The notes: generated by a model from the sequence alone, not told the origin. DNA of 6,791 bases from Patescibacteria group bacterium (GCA_018821685.1 JAHJLO010000085.1:1-6791); one strand, 5' to 3'. Positions 1-5,819 are shown, numbered from the stretch's first letter. A program made the numbers and translations.

Positions 1-1
1 T

Positions 2-703
2 GAAATAAAAGAAGGTGAAAAAGTAGAAAATATTGAAGAAATAGAAGCAGGTATTTTTGAAATAAAAACAAACAACGAATCTTACCAAGCTAAAACTGTT
101 TTAGTAACCACAGGAAGCCACAGAAGACGTCTACAGGCAAAGAATGCTGATGAACTAGAACACAGAGGGATAACTTACTGTGCTAGTTGTGACGGGCCTT
201 TTTTTACAAATAAAGATGTTGTCATTATCGGAGGAGGAAATGCTGGTTTTGAAACAGCCTCACAATTACTTGCTTACACAAAAAGTGTGACAATTCTGCA
301 CAGAAATGGAAAATTCAAAGCTGATGAAGTTACCGTGAAAAAAGTTTCGGAACATCCAAATTTCAAACTTATTTCCAACGCAGAAACTTTAGAAATTTTA
401 GGAGATACTTCTGTGACAGGTTTAATATATAAAGATGTTAAAACGGGCGAAGAAAAAGAAATACAAACAGATGGAATTTTTGTGGAAATAGGAGCTGTTC
501 CAACAACAGGATTCGTTTCCGAATTAGTTGAATTAAACAGTTATGGAGCAATAATAGTTGATTCTAAAACTCAAAAAACCTCAAAGGAAGGAATTTGGGC
601 AGCCGGAGACTGTACAGATGGACTTTATCATCAAAATAACATCGCTGTCGGAGATGCAGTTAAGGCTCTTGAAAATATTTATTTGCACTTAAAAACAAAA
701 TAG
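2..703 (+). CDS. trxB: Thioredoxin reductase / AhpF-type FAD-dependent disulfide reductase, C-terminal part (5' end outside window)
   Basis: The frame is open from base 2 to a TAG at 701-703, giving 233 residues. Roughly the first 80 residues, including the N-terminal FAD-binding glycine motif, lie upstream of the window. Seen in order: a VTTGSHRR segment; the redox-active pair CASC at visible residues 60-63 followed by DGPFF; a GGGNAGFE dinucleotide-binding loop at 77-84; HRNGKFKADE at 100-109; and the C-terminal FAD motif GIWAAGDCTDG at 197-207. This domain order is that of class II pyridine-nucleotide disulfide reductases, which pass electrons from NAD(P)H through FAD to thioredoxin, glutaredoxin-like proteins or AhpC in the cytosol. 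The CxxCDGPFF wording and the IFVEIGAVP segment look as much like the AhpF reductase core as like classical TrxB. The NADPH-marking HRR is HRN here, so cofactor preference is uncertain. The family is certain; the exact partner is not. Confidence 0.93.
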   Translation, partial: EIKEGEKVENIEEIEAGIFEIKTNNESYQAKTVLVTTGSHRRRLQAKNADELEHRGITYCASCDGPFFTNKDVVIIGGGNAGFETASQLLAYTKSVTILHRNGKFKADEVTVKKVSEHPNFKLISNAETLEILGDTSVTGLIYKDVKTGEEKEIQTDGIFVEIGAVPTTGFVSELVELNSYGAIIVDSKTQKTSKEGIWAAGDCTDGLYHQNNIAVGDAVKALENIYLHLKTK

Positions 704-733
704 GTCAATTCTTATTTAAAATTAAAAACTAAA

Positions 734-758
734 TTTACTAAGGCCTTGCCTTAGTAAA
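734..758. terminator. 10-bp hairpin after trxB
   Basis: TTTACTAAGG at 734-743 pairs perfectly with CCTTAGTAAA at 749-758 around a 5-nt loop (CCTTG). On the plus strand the stem is followed by AACAAAG and has no T tract. On the minus strand it is followed by TTTAGTTTTTAATTTT. It therefore looks more like an intrinsic terminator for transcription coming from the right, or a 3'-end stabilising hairpin for the trxB mRNA. Confidence 0.55.
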
Positions 759-765
759 AACAAAG

Positions 766-784
766 GGGGGCAAATTTTGCCCCC
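766..784. terminator. GC-rich hairpin after trxB
   Basis: GGGGGCA at 766-772 pairs with TGCCCCC at 778-784 around AATTT, with further A-T pairs possible in the loop. The plus-strand continuation is ACACACAAAC, which has no T tract. The minus-strand continuation is CTTTGTTTTT, a reasonable intrinsic-terminator tail. It sits 7 nt after the previous hairpin, so the two form a tandem pair. Confidence 0.55.
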
Positions 785-841
785 ACACACAAACTAAGCT
801 TTTGGTTACAATTACTATAAACACTTATATTTCGTAAAAAA

Positions 842-850
842 TGATATACT
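842..850 (+). promoter_or_regulatory. Extended -10 promoter of the VanY-type gene, predicting a leaderless mRNA
   Basis: TG-A-TATACT at 842-850 is an extended -10 (TGnTATAAT with one mismatch). Only 7 nt separate it from the ATG at 858, so the expected transcription start falls on or beside the start codon. There is no purine-rich Shine-Dalgarno between it and the ATG. No convincing -35 is visible at 16-18 nt, which is normal for extended -10 promoters. Confidence 0.6.
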
Positions 851-857
851 CATATAT

Positions 858-1796
858 ATGCTAAAAGACAAAATTAAGTTTTTCTTTAATCAAACAATTC
901 ACCACGAAGTCATCGTCGCTTTGTTATTTTTTTTGATAATACCATCTATTGCCTTTGGTTTTTGGCTTGGATATAAAAGTGTGGAAGGTTTATCAAACCA
1001 AATTACTTCACTTTCCAAAAACGTAGATGAAATCGAATTTAAACTGGCTTCAACAACAATTGAAATAGCCGAAAATATTAATAAAACCCAACTTTCCCTA
1101 AGCGAAGCTATCTCAAAAGAAAAAGAAGATACTAATCAAAAATTCTCAAATTTTGAAAATGAAGTAGGAACCATTTCCGGAACTGTTACAAGTCTAGAAA
1201 AATTAAGCAAAACAGACCCAGAATTATTGCAAAAATATTCAAAAGTATTTTTTCTAAATGAACACTTTTCTCCAGCACGTCTTGCTCAAATTCCCGAACA
1301 ATATAACTATTTTGAAAAAAGAAATTACCAGTTCTATGACAAAGCTTGGCCTTATTTACAAAATATGTTAAATAAAGCAAAATCAGAAAATGTTGAATTA
1401 TACGTTTATTCAGCTTTCCGTTCTTTCGACACTCAAGAGGCTTTAAAAAGCCAGTACGCCATAACCTATGGCTCGGGAACAGCAAATCAATTTTCAGCCG
1501 ATCAAGGATATTCAGAACACCAGCTCGGTACAACTGTTGATTTAATTACAACGGGAATTGACGGAACTTTATCTGGTTTTGACGAGACGAATGCTTACAG
1601 TTGGCTTTTGCAAAATGCACACAAATTTGGATTTGTACTTTCCTATCCAGAAAACAATGACTATTATATGTACGAACCTTGGCACTGGAGATTTGTAGGA
1701 GTAAAACTTGCAACCTATTTAAAGAACAACAATAAGCATTTTTATGATTTAGATCAAAGGGAAATTGATGAATACCTAATTTCAATTTTTGATTAA
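858..1796 (+). CDS. Membrane-anchored VanY-type D-alanyl-D-alanine carboxypeptidase (peptidase M15B)
   Basis: This 312-residue protein should trim the terminal D-Ala from peptidoglycan stem peptides outside the cytoplasmic membrane. Residues about 18-38 form one hydrophobic anchor. Residues about 42-118 are polar, rich in E, K, S and I, and look like a coiled-coil stalk. The catalytic domain runs from about 130 to 300. Zinc-peptidase motifs are intact: SAFRS at 185-189; SEHQLGTTVDL at 219-229, supplying S219, H221 and D228; and EPWHWR at 273-278, supplying the general base E273 and zinc ligand H276. The family fold is complete; the stalk makes the protein longer than minimal VanY enzymes. The ATG at 858 is chosen because it follows an extended -10 by 7 nt and opens directly into the anchor; it has no Shine-Dalgarno. 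D,D specificity is inferred from the family, and D,L activity cannot be excluded. Confidence 0.93.
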   Translation: MLKDKIKFFFNQTIHHEVIVALLFFLIIPSIAFGFWLGYKSVEGLSNQITSLSKNVDEIEFKLASTTIEIAENINKTQLSLSEAISKEKEDTNQKFSNFENEVGTISGTVTSLEKLSKTDPELLQKYSKVFFLNEHFSPARLAQIPEQYNYFEKRNYQFYDKAWPYLQNMLNKAKSENVELYVYSAFRSFDTQEALKSQYAITYGSGTANQFSADQGYSEHQLGTTVDLITTGIDGTLSGFDETNAYSWLLQNAHKFGFVLSYPENNDYYMYEPWHWRFVGVKLATYLKNNNKHFYDLDQREIDEYLISIFD

Positions 1797-1820
1797 ATTT
1801 ACAAAATTTTACCAAAATTA

Positions 1821-1849
1821 TTGCTATTTAATTTAAAACAATTTATACT
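1821..1849 (+). promoter_or_regulatory. Promoter of the small membrane-protein gene (-35 TTGCTA, -10 TATACT)
   Basis: TTGCTA at 1821-1826 and TATACT at 1844-1849 are separated by exactly 17 nt. The predicted start near 1856 gives a leader of about 40 nt carrying AGGAG at 1885-1889, 6 nt before the ATG. This classical leader contrasts with the leaderless arrangement at the neighbouring gene. Confidence 0.65.
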
Positions 1850-1895
1850 CTGTTGAGGATAAGTTATTTTATTTAAAAACTAACAGGAGAAAAAA

Positions 1896-2141
1896 ATGAA
1901 CGCACTACTTTTTGCAATATTGCTATTTGTAATATCTCTGGGAATGCTTCTTTCGATTCTTTATTTGTTTATTCAAAAAGAACGCCAGCAAAGACAAATT
2001 ATCTTCTTGGCTGAAAAACTCTCAGGAGCCATGAGATGCTCGGAAAGAGCTTTGAAAGAACCCCCGGGGGCTTTTCCTAGTATAGCGGAAAATTTAAAAT
2101 ATCACCAAGAAGACCTCCTCGAAACTTTTCCAGAGAGATAA
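1896..2141 (+). CDS. Small single-pass membrane protein, unknown function
   Basis: I do not recognise the family. The 81-residue product has a strongly hydrophobic N-terminal helix (about residues 3-27, rich in L, I and F). A basic KERQQRQ segment follows, which by the positive-inside rule keeps the remaining 50 or so residues in the cytoplasm. That tail is polar and amphipathic, with one cysteine (C48) and a PPGAFP turn. The gene is credible despite its size: it has a TTGCTA-17-TATACT promoter, an ideally spaced AGGAG and a terminator just downstream. It lies 99 nt after the VanY-type gene but with its own promoter. A perfect CCCCCGGGGG palindrome (2061-2070) sits inside the reading frame and is out of keeping with the AT-rich surroundings. 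Confidence 0.72.
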   Translation: MNALLFAILLFVISLGMLLSILYLFIQKERQQRQIIFLAEKLSGAMRCSERALKEPPGAFPSIAENLKYHQEDLLETFPER

Positions 2142-2170
2142 AGAAGTTCTTTTTAATTACAAAAAAAACA

Positions 2171-2203
2171 AAAAGCCAGTGAGATTAATTCTCACTGGCT
2201 TTT
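2171..2203. terminator. Bidirectional intrinsic terminator between convergent genes
   Basis: A 14-bp perfect stem pairs AAAAGCCAGTGAGA (2171-2184) with TCTCACTGGCTTTT (2190-2203) around TTAAT. On the minus strand the stem runs into GTTTTTTTT, an excellent tail for the TspO transcript. On the plus strand the T-run is the CTTTT of the stem itself, serving the small membrane-protein gene that ends at 2141. Confidence 0.9.
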
Positions 2204-2218
2204 CAAATTCTATTTAAA

Positions 2219-2683
2219 TTAATTTAAAATCCAAATATTATAATTCAAAGCTGTGGCTACACAAACCCAGAGAAGATAAGGTAAAAGCAAATACATGGCT
2301 CTTTTATCTATTTTATTAAACTCAAACATTGTCCAAATTATTGAACCTAACAAAATTATTATTTCTACTAAAGCCCAAAAAACATTATGTAGCCCAAAGA
2401 AAATTATTGACCACAAAGCATTTAAGACGAGTTGAAAACTAAACACGAGAATCGCTTTTTTTACGTTTGAGACATTTCTTTTTTGCCAAACTAAATATAA
2501 AGCAACCCCCATCAAAGTGTACAAAGTAATCCAAACTGGGCCAAAAACCCAACTAGCTGGAGTCCAAAGTGGCTTTTCTAATATAGAATACCAATTTGTA
2601 ATTTCAGACATTGTAAAAACAGAACCCAAAATACCTGCTAGCTGGCAAATTAGTATTGAAACAATAAATTCAATTTTTTTCAT
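2219..2683 (-). CDS. tspO: TspO/MBR (tryptophan-rich sensory protein) family membrane protein
   Basis: The 154-residue product has five hydrophobic segments (about residues 5-25, 46-66, 76-97, 99-119 and 129-151), the TspO fold. Family landmarks are the ICQLAGILGS first helix, WYSILEKPLWTP before helix 2, FGPVWITLY, the QLVLNALWSIIFF helix, and the C-terminal LLPYLLWV...ALNYNIW. TspO proteins bind tetrapyrroles and are linked to porphyrin handling and stress signalling; no haem genes are visible here, so the ligand is unknown. I prefer the ATG at 2683, giving MKKIEF, a typical TspO opening. A TTG at 2695 would add four residues and overlap the DUF389 stop, and it has AGGA 5 nt upstream, so it is a real alternative. 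The start lies 4 nt after the DUF389 stop, implying co-transcription and translational coupling. A terminator follows at 2171-2203. Confidence 0.93.
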   Translation of the reverse strand: MKKIEFIVSILICQLAGILGSVFTMSEITNWYSILEKPLWTPASWVFGPVWITLYTLMGVALYLVWQKRNVSNVKKAILVFSFQLVLNALWSIIFFGLHNVFWALVEIIILLGSIIWTMFEFNKIDKRAMYLLLPYLLWVCVATALNYNIWILN

Positions 2684-2687
2684 AAAA

Positions 2688-3395
2688 TTATTCAATTACT
2701 TCCTCTTCTCTACCCTCTTCTTCCTCTAACTTTTTATCCTCTTTAACAATTACATTTTCAACAACTTTCTTTTTTGTATAAAAATTCATCAGAGAAAAAG
2801 TAACCATTCCGGCAAAAATAATTCCTAAAGCATTTAGTCCAAACAGAAGAAAAGCTTCGGTTATTGTTATCCAACTCCATTGAGCAATCCCAATACCAAT
2901 TAGGGAAATCGGGGGTACTAACGCCACAGCAATAGCAACTCCTGGTAAAGTTTCATTAAGTTTTGGTTTTACAAGAGCGAAAGAAGCAGCAAATCCAGCC
3001 ACAATTGCCACAGCGACATACAACAAAGATGGCTCTGAACTTATTATTAATGTTTCTGGTAATTTACCCCCTGCAAACAAAAGAGTAGCCACCGCAGAAA
3101 CCGAAACACCCACAAACAAAGATTTCACTATAGTTAAAAGCGAGCGATTCATCAAATCAGAATCGGCTGTGGTAACACCCAAAGATAAACTTAGAATAGG
3201 AGAAAGTAGAGGTGCAATTAACATACTACCGATAACAATAGCCACACTTTCTAATAAAATACCTAAAACTGCTGTTAGCACTGAAAGTGCCATCATGAAA
3301 AAGAAATCCTGACTTGGTGTACTGTGGCTAATTAACCTCTCAACAGCATTTACCTTATCAGATTCTTCCAAATTATTAAATAAAACTAATTTCAT
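2688..3395 (-). CDS. DUF389 family integral membrane protein
   Basis: A 235-residue protein with about six hydrophobic stretches. Diagnostic DUF389 blocks are DFFFMMALSVLTAVLGILLES (residues 30-50), VAIVIGSMLIAPLLSPIL (51-68), the loop with D78, D80 and R84 before the next helix, and the later PGVAIAVALVPPISLIGIGIA (151-171). The family is widespread and its biochemical role is not established; transport or channel function has been suggested from the topology. The C-terminus (about 207-235) is a basic stretch followed by a very acidic tail, presumably cytosolic, that is longer than the core domain needs. The ATG at 3395 follows a perfect TATAAT by 7 nt with no Shine-Dalgarno, so a leaderless transcript is expected. 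The gene lies 62 nt downstream of the ABC-F gene and just upstream of tspO. Confidence 0.9.
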   Translation of the reverse strand: MKLVLFNNLEESDKVNAVERLISHSTPSQDFFFMMALSVLTAVLGILLESVAIVIGSMLIAPLLSPILSLSLGVTTADSDLMNRSLLTIVKSLFVGVSVSAVATLLFAGGKLPETLIISSEPSLLYVAVAIVAGFAASFALVKPKLNETLPGVAIAVALVPPISLIGIGIAQWSWITITEAFLLFGLNALGIIFAGMVTFSLMNFYTKKKVVENVIVKEDKKLEEEEGREEEVIE

Positions 3396-3402
3396 ATATA
3401 TT

Positions 3403-3430
3403 ATTATACATTAAGAGAACTTTTAAACAA
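3403..3430 (-). promoter_or_regulatory. Promoter for DUF389-tspO (-35 TTGTTT, -10 TATAAT), leaderless
   Basis: Read on the minus strand, TTGTTT (3430-3425) is followed after 16 nt by a consensus TATAAT (3408-3403). The ATG begins 7 nt further on, at 3395. The same hexamers and spacing recur upstream of the HAD gene at 5745-5718. The position lets DUF389 and tspO be transcribed independently of the ABC-F gene. Confidence 0.65.
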
Positions 3431-3457
3431 TTTCCATAATCCACAAAAGACTAAGGT

Positions 3458-4909
3458 TTACTTACCCAAATCTAAAGTTTCATCAATACGTATCTGTTCA
3501 ACAAAATCAGGAACGTGACTCACTAAAATCATTGCTCCTTGATACTCATCAAGAGCTTTGGCAATAACTGGCAAATGTCTAAAGTTAATATGGTTTGTTG
3601 GTTCATCTAAAATTAATAAGCTTGGTTTCAATAAAACAAGTTGAGCAAAAGCAACCAAACCTTTCTGTCCTTCTGATAGATTTCCAATTTTTGTGTGAAT
3701 AATATCTTTTGTAATCAAAAAACTTGCAGCCACAGAACGTAAATCCCCTTCAATATGTTTTTCCATTACCGAAGAAAGGGCTTCATAGGCAGTATCTTCA
3801 AAATTAAGAGTAGAAAAATCCTGTCGATAATAACCAACTTTAATTCCATTAGCGATTGTAGAACCCTCGGCTTTACTATCAGCAATAGCTTCAAGCAATG
3901 TACTCTTCCCTATTCCGTTTGGTCCAGAAAGGAGTAAGTGCCGATTTTTTCTTAAAGAAACTTCCGCTTTTTTAGTTACAGGCTTATGGTCTTTCAAAAC
4001 TGAAAAAGAAGAAATGTTTAAAATTTCCCCAATAATATTTTCTTGAATTGGAATAGTAAAGGGACGAATTGTTTTATCTTCCTGTCTTACATCAACCTTA
4101 TTATCCTCCATTTCAGCAGCTTCTTCCCTCATTCTCTTGGCTAACAACCTCATTCTACCTCCTTTCATGGCGAAGAAGTTCGCCTTGTCTTTATTATCTT
4201 GAATCTTTTTTCCTAATTGAGCATTTTTTCTATTTTCCTTTTGGATTTGAGCGGTGATTAGTTTAACAGCGTCAAAATAGTTTCCGACATATAGCTCAAC
4301 CTTTAATGTGTGTAGATTTAAGTACAAAACACCTTCGGTAAACGAGTTTAAGAAATCAGCATCATGGGAAATCACGACACAAGTTTTTTGGTAATCTTTA
4401 ATAAACTTAGTTAGATGTTCAACACCTTCCTTATCTAAATTGTTTGTTGGTTCATCTAAAAGAAGAATGTCTGGATTTTGGATAATAGCAGAAGCTAAAA
4501 GTAAACGCGCTTGTTGACCTCCTGAAAAAGATTTTATAATTCTGTCGTGTGGAGCGTGTAAATTTACAGTATCTAAAACTTTCTCTATTTTAGGATCAAT
4601 ATCATAAACTTTTTCTTTAAAACATTTCTCAAAGAATTCTCGCACAGTCAAATCCATTTGGTCTCGAGGAATAACCTGTTTTGAAACAGCAATGGTTGCC
4701 TTAGAGTCAATATTAATAGCACCTTCCTCTGGCTTAAATTCTCCCGTAATTAGTTTAAAAATTGTACTTTTTCCAGCTCCGTTTTGTCCCATCAAGGTAA
4801 TTTTAGAACCTCGACGCACAGAAAAATCAGCCTCTTCTAATATAGGTTTATTGTGACCGTAATTAAACGATACTTTATTGAATCTAATAACCGCTCCATT
4901 TTCTGACAT
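3458..4909 (-). CDS. ABC-F family ATP-binding protein (ribosome-associated ATPase, Uup/EttA-like)
   Basis: The 483-residue protein has two nucleotide-binding domains and no membrane segment, the ABC-F arrangement of cytosolic ATPases that act at the ribosome in translation or antibiotic protection. Domain 1: Walker A GQNGAGKST (41-49), signature FSGGQQ (128-133), Walker B with D-loop ILLLDEPTNNLD (148-159), switch H182. A charged helical linker spans about 215-290, rich in K, R and E. Domain 2: Walker A GPNGIGKST (329-337), signature LSEGQ (411-415), Walker B LLILDEPTNH (431-440), switch H465. Two departures in domain 2 are visible: LSEGQ instead of LSGGQ/E, and IN in place of the usual LD at 441-442. 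It is shorter than the roughly 530-640 residues of most ABC-F proteins, with no arm insertion or C-terminal coiled coil. The subfamily, and any resistance role, cannot be told from sequence. The ATG at 4909 has a promoter 10 nt upstream and no Shine-Dalgarno. Confidence 0.94.
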   Translation of the reverse strand: MSENGAVIRFNKVSFNYGHNKPILEEADFSVRRGSKITLMGQNGAGKSTIFKLITGEFKPEEGAINIDSKATIAVSKQVIPRDQMDLTVREFFEKCFKEKVYDIDPKIEKVLDTVNLHAPHDRIIKSFSGGQQARLLLASAIIQNPDILLLDEPTNNLDKEGVEHLTKFIKDYQKTCVVISHDADFLNSFTEGVLYLNLHTLKVELYVGNYFDAVKLITAQIQKENRKNAQLGKKIQDNKDKANFFAMKGGRMRLLAKRMREEAAEMEDNKVDVRQEDKTIRPFTIPIQENIIGEILNISSFSVLKDHKPVTKKAEVSLRKNRHLLLSGPNGIGKSTLLEAIADSKAEGSTIANGIKVGYYRQDFSTLNFEDTAYEALSSVMEKHIEGDLRSVAASFLITKDIIHTKIGNLSEGQKGLVAFAQLVLLKPSLLILDEPTNHINFRHLPVIAKALDEYQGAMILVSHVPDFVEQIRIDETLDLGK

Positions 4910-4919
4910 AGTGATGTGT

Positions 4920-4948
4920 ATAGTAGCAGATTATGTGGGTTTTGTCAC
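4920..4948 (-). promoter_or_regulatory. Promoter of the ABC-F gene (-35 GTGACA, extended -10 TGCTACTAT)
   Basis: On the minus strand GTGACA (4948-4943, one mismatch to TTGACA) is followed after 17 nt by TACTAT (4925-4920), preceded by TGC as an extended -10. The ATG starts 10 nt further on. The predicted leader is 0-4 nt and there is no Shine-Dalgarno. An overlapping TATACA lies 7 nt before the ATG as an alternative -10. Confidence 0.58.
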
Positions 4949-4960
4949 AGAGTGGATTAT

Positions 4961-5063
4961 CTTCGTCCGTCTTCACGAGCCTTGGCGCGACTTTGTTTTA
5001 TTAATAAAACAAGAAGTACTCTTGTGGTGAAGTGATCCAGAAGAAAAATTCCAACAGACGAAG
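4961..5063. repeat. Nested inverted-repeat element, about 103 bp, intergenic
   Basis: Outer arms CTTCGTCCG (4961-4969) and CAGACGAAG (5055-5063) pair with one wobble. Inside them CTTCAC (4971-4976) pairs with GTGAAG (5027-5032). At the centre is a perfect 20-bp palindrome (4993-5012, half-site TTGTTTTATT). The left part (4961-4990) is noticeably GC-richer than its surroundings. A minus-strand frame runs open through it and ends in SRAKAREDGRR then TAA (4954), but it has no start codon after the preceding TGA and I do not call it a gene. The element could be a REP/MITE-like repeat or a structured RNA. It occupies most of the 178-bp gap between the HAD remnant and the ABC-F promoter. Confidence 0.5.
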
Positions 5064-5087
5064 CAATTCAGTATTTCTACAATCTTT

Positions 5088-5708
5088 TTATTGAAAATAA
5101 TTATCAATTGCTGACGAAAGGTCTTCTGGTTTTTCCGCGATATTAAAAGGGTTTCCTCGTTTAAGAGTTTCCCTATTATGAAATCCCCAAGTTACTCCAA
5201 TAGACTTAATATCCATTTCTGAAGCTTCACGTATATCGCCAAGAGTGTCGGTTATAAAAATACAATTTTTAGCTTATGTATTATATTTTGAAAAAACCAT
5301 TTTCATTTTTTCAACTTTACTCTTATGAACATCATTCCCCATTACCCAATTAAAATGAGACACTAGATTGGATGATTCAAGAAAATCCAGTATAGGACTT
5401 GTAATTGTCGAAGAAATAACAACAAGCTCATACTTTTTTTCAAGTTCTAAAATTACTTTTTTTATACCAGGTACTATTTGTGCCTCTTTCTTCAAAAGAG
5501 GAATATACTCACCAAAAAAATCAATGTCATGACGACACTCCTTTGTATGAAGATTGACCGGTTCTTCCCAATCATTAATATTACCTTCAAAGCGTTTTTT
5601 ATATTGATTTTCAGTTAGATGAGGACATATCTTTTTTGTAACACCAAAAGCCACCTGAAAAGAATCAACGATTACTCCATCAAAATCAAAAAGTATATAT
5701 TTTTTCAT
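5088..5708 (-). pseudogene. HAD-superfamily phosphatase (phosphoglycolate phosphatase-like), interrupted by one in-frame TAA
   Basis: From the ATG at 5708 the frame gives 144 residues and then TAA at 5276-5274. The same frame continues with clear HAD sequence for 61 more codons to TAA at 5090-5088. Before the stop: motif I DFDGVIVDS (D8, D10), motif II VVISST (S99/S100) and a lysine-rich motif III region (K129, K131). After the stop: CIFITDTLGDIREA, whose aspartates D154 and D158 form motif IV, then GVTWGF and a normal C-terminus. No bases are gained or lost, so one substitution explains the break. The intact length of about 206 residues is normal for the family, which hydrolyses small phosphate esters in the cytosol. 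The 144-residue product lacks the motif IV acids that hold Mg2+ and should be inactive. Sequencing error or stop readthrough are the alternatives. The remaining sequence is well preserved, so any inactivation is recent. Confidence 0.85.
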
Positions 5709-5717
5709 AATATTTCA

Positions 5718-5745
5718 ATTATACCCTCCCCACTAAATAAAACAA
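5718..5745 (-). promoter_or_regulatory. Promoter of the HAD gene (-35 TTGTTT, -10 TATAAT), near-leaderless
   Basis: On the minus strand TTGTTT (5745-5740) is followed after 16 nt by consensus TATAAT (5723-5718). The ATG is 9 nt further on at 5708, leaving at most a two- or three-base leader. A GGGGAGGG run lies just upstream of the -10 inside the spacer; it resembles a Shine-Dalgarno but is too far from the ATG (15 nt or more) and would not be transcribed from this promoter. Confidence 0.62.
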
Positions 5746-5759
5746 TTTTTAAAATACCA

Positions 5760-5819
5760 AAACCCTAACAATTAAACCCATTAAACCCTTAAAATAAGGC
5801 TATTGTAAGGGTAACAATA
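5760..5819. repeat. AAACCC iterations and two overlapping dyads in the divergent intergenic region
   Basis: AAACCC occurs at 5760, 5774 and 5783. ACCCTTA (5785-5791) is an inverted repeat of TAAGGGT (5806-5812). TATTGT (5801-5806) is an inverted repeat of ACAATA (5814-5819) and overlaps the first dyad, so the two hairpins exclude each other. The block lies between the HAD promoter and the first muramidase promoter and could hold operator sites. No function is demonstrated. Confidence 0.35.

Noticed and set aside
1186..1533. Minus-strand open frame of 115 codons inside the VanY-type gene
   Set aside because: It lies antisense to intact catalytic motifs, with no recognisable domain, promoter or ribosome-binding site.
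1546..1815. Minus-strand open frame of 89 codons over the end of the VanY-type gene
   Set aside because: Antisense shadow of the zinc-binding region; its composition is unlike a real protein of this genome.
2517..2729. Plus-strand open frame of 70 codons over tspO and the end of DUF389
   Set aside because: Antisense to conserved TspO motifs and without initiation signals.
3755..4257. Two plus-strand open frames (3755-3937 and 4069-4257) within the ABC-F gene
   Set aside because: Both are shadows of the conserved ABC-F frame.
4954..5070. Possible short minus-strand peptide ending in SRAKAREDGRR
   Set aside because: No start codon after the preceding TGA, and the frame runs through the nested palindromes; better explained as a repeat or RNA element.
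5274..5276. Reassigned stop codon as the explanation for the split HAD gene
   Set aside because: TAA ends five other genes here at natural family lengths, and known candidate-phyla recoding concerns TGA, so global TAA recoding is very unlikely.
5721..5732. GGGGAGGG (minus strand) as a Shine-Dalgarno for the HAD gene
   Set aside because: It lies in the promoter spacer upstream of the -10 and too far from the ATG.
5760..5795. AAACCC iterations as a CRISPR, telomere-like array or origin iterons
   Set aside because: Only three copies at unequal spacing (14 and 9 nt), too short and irregular for any of these.
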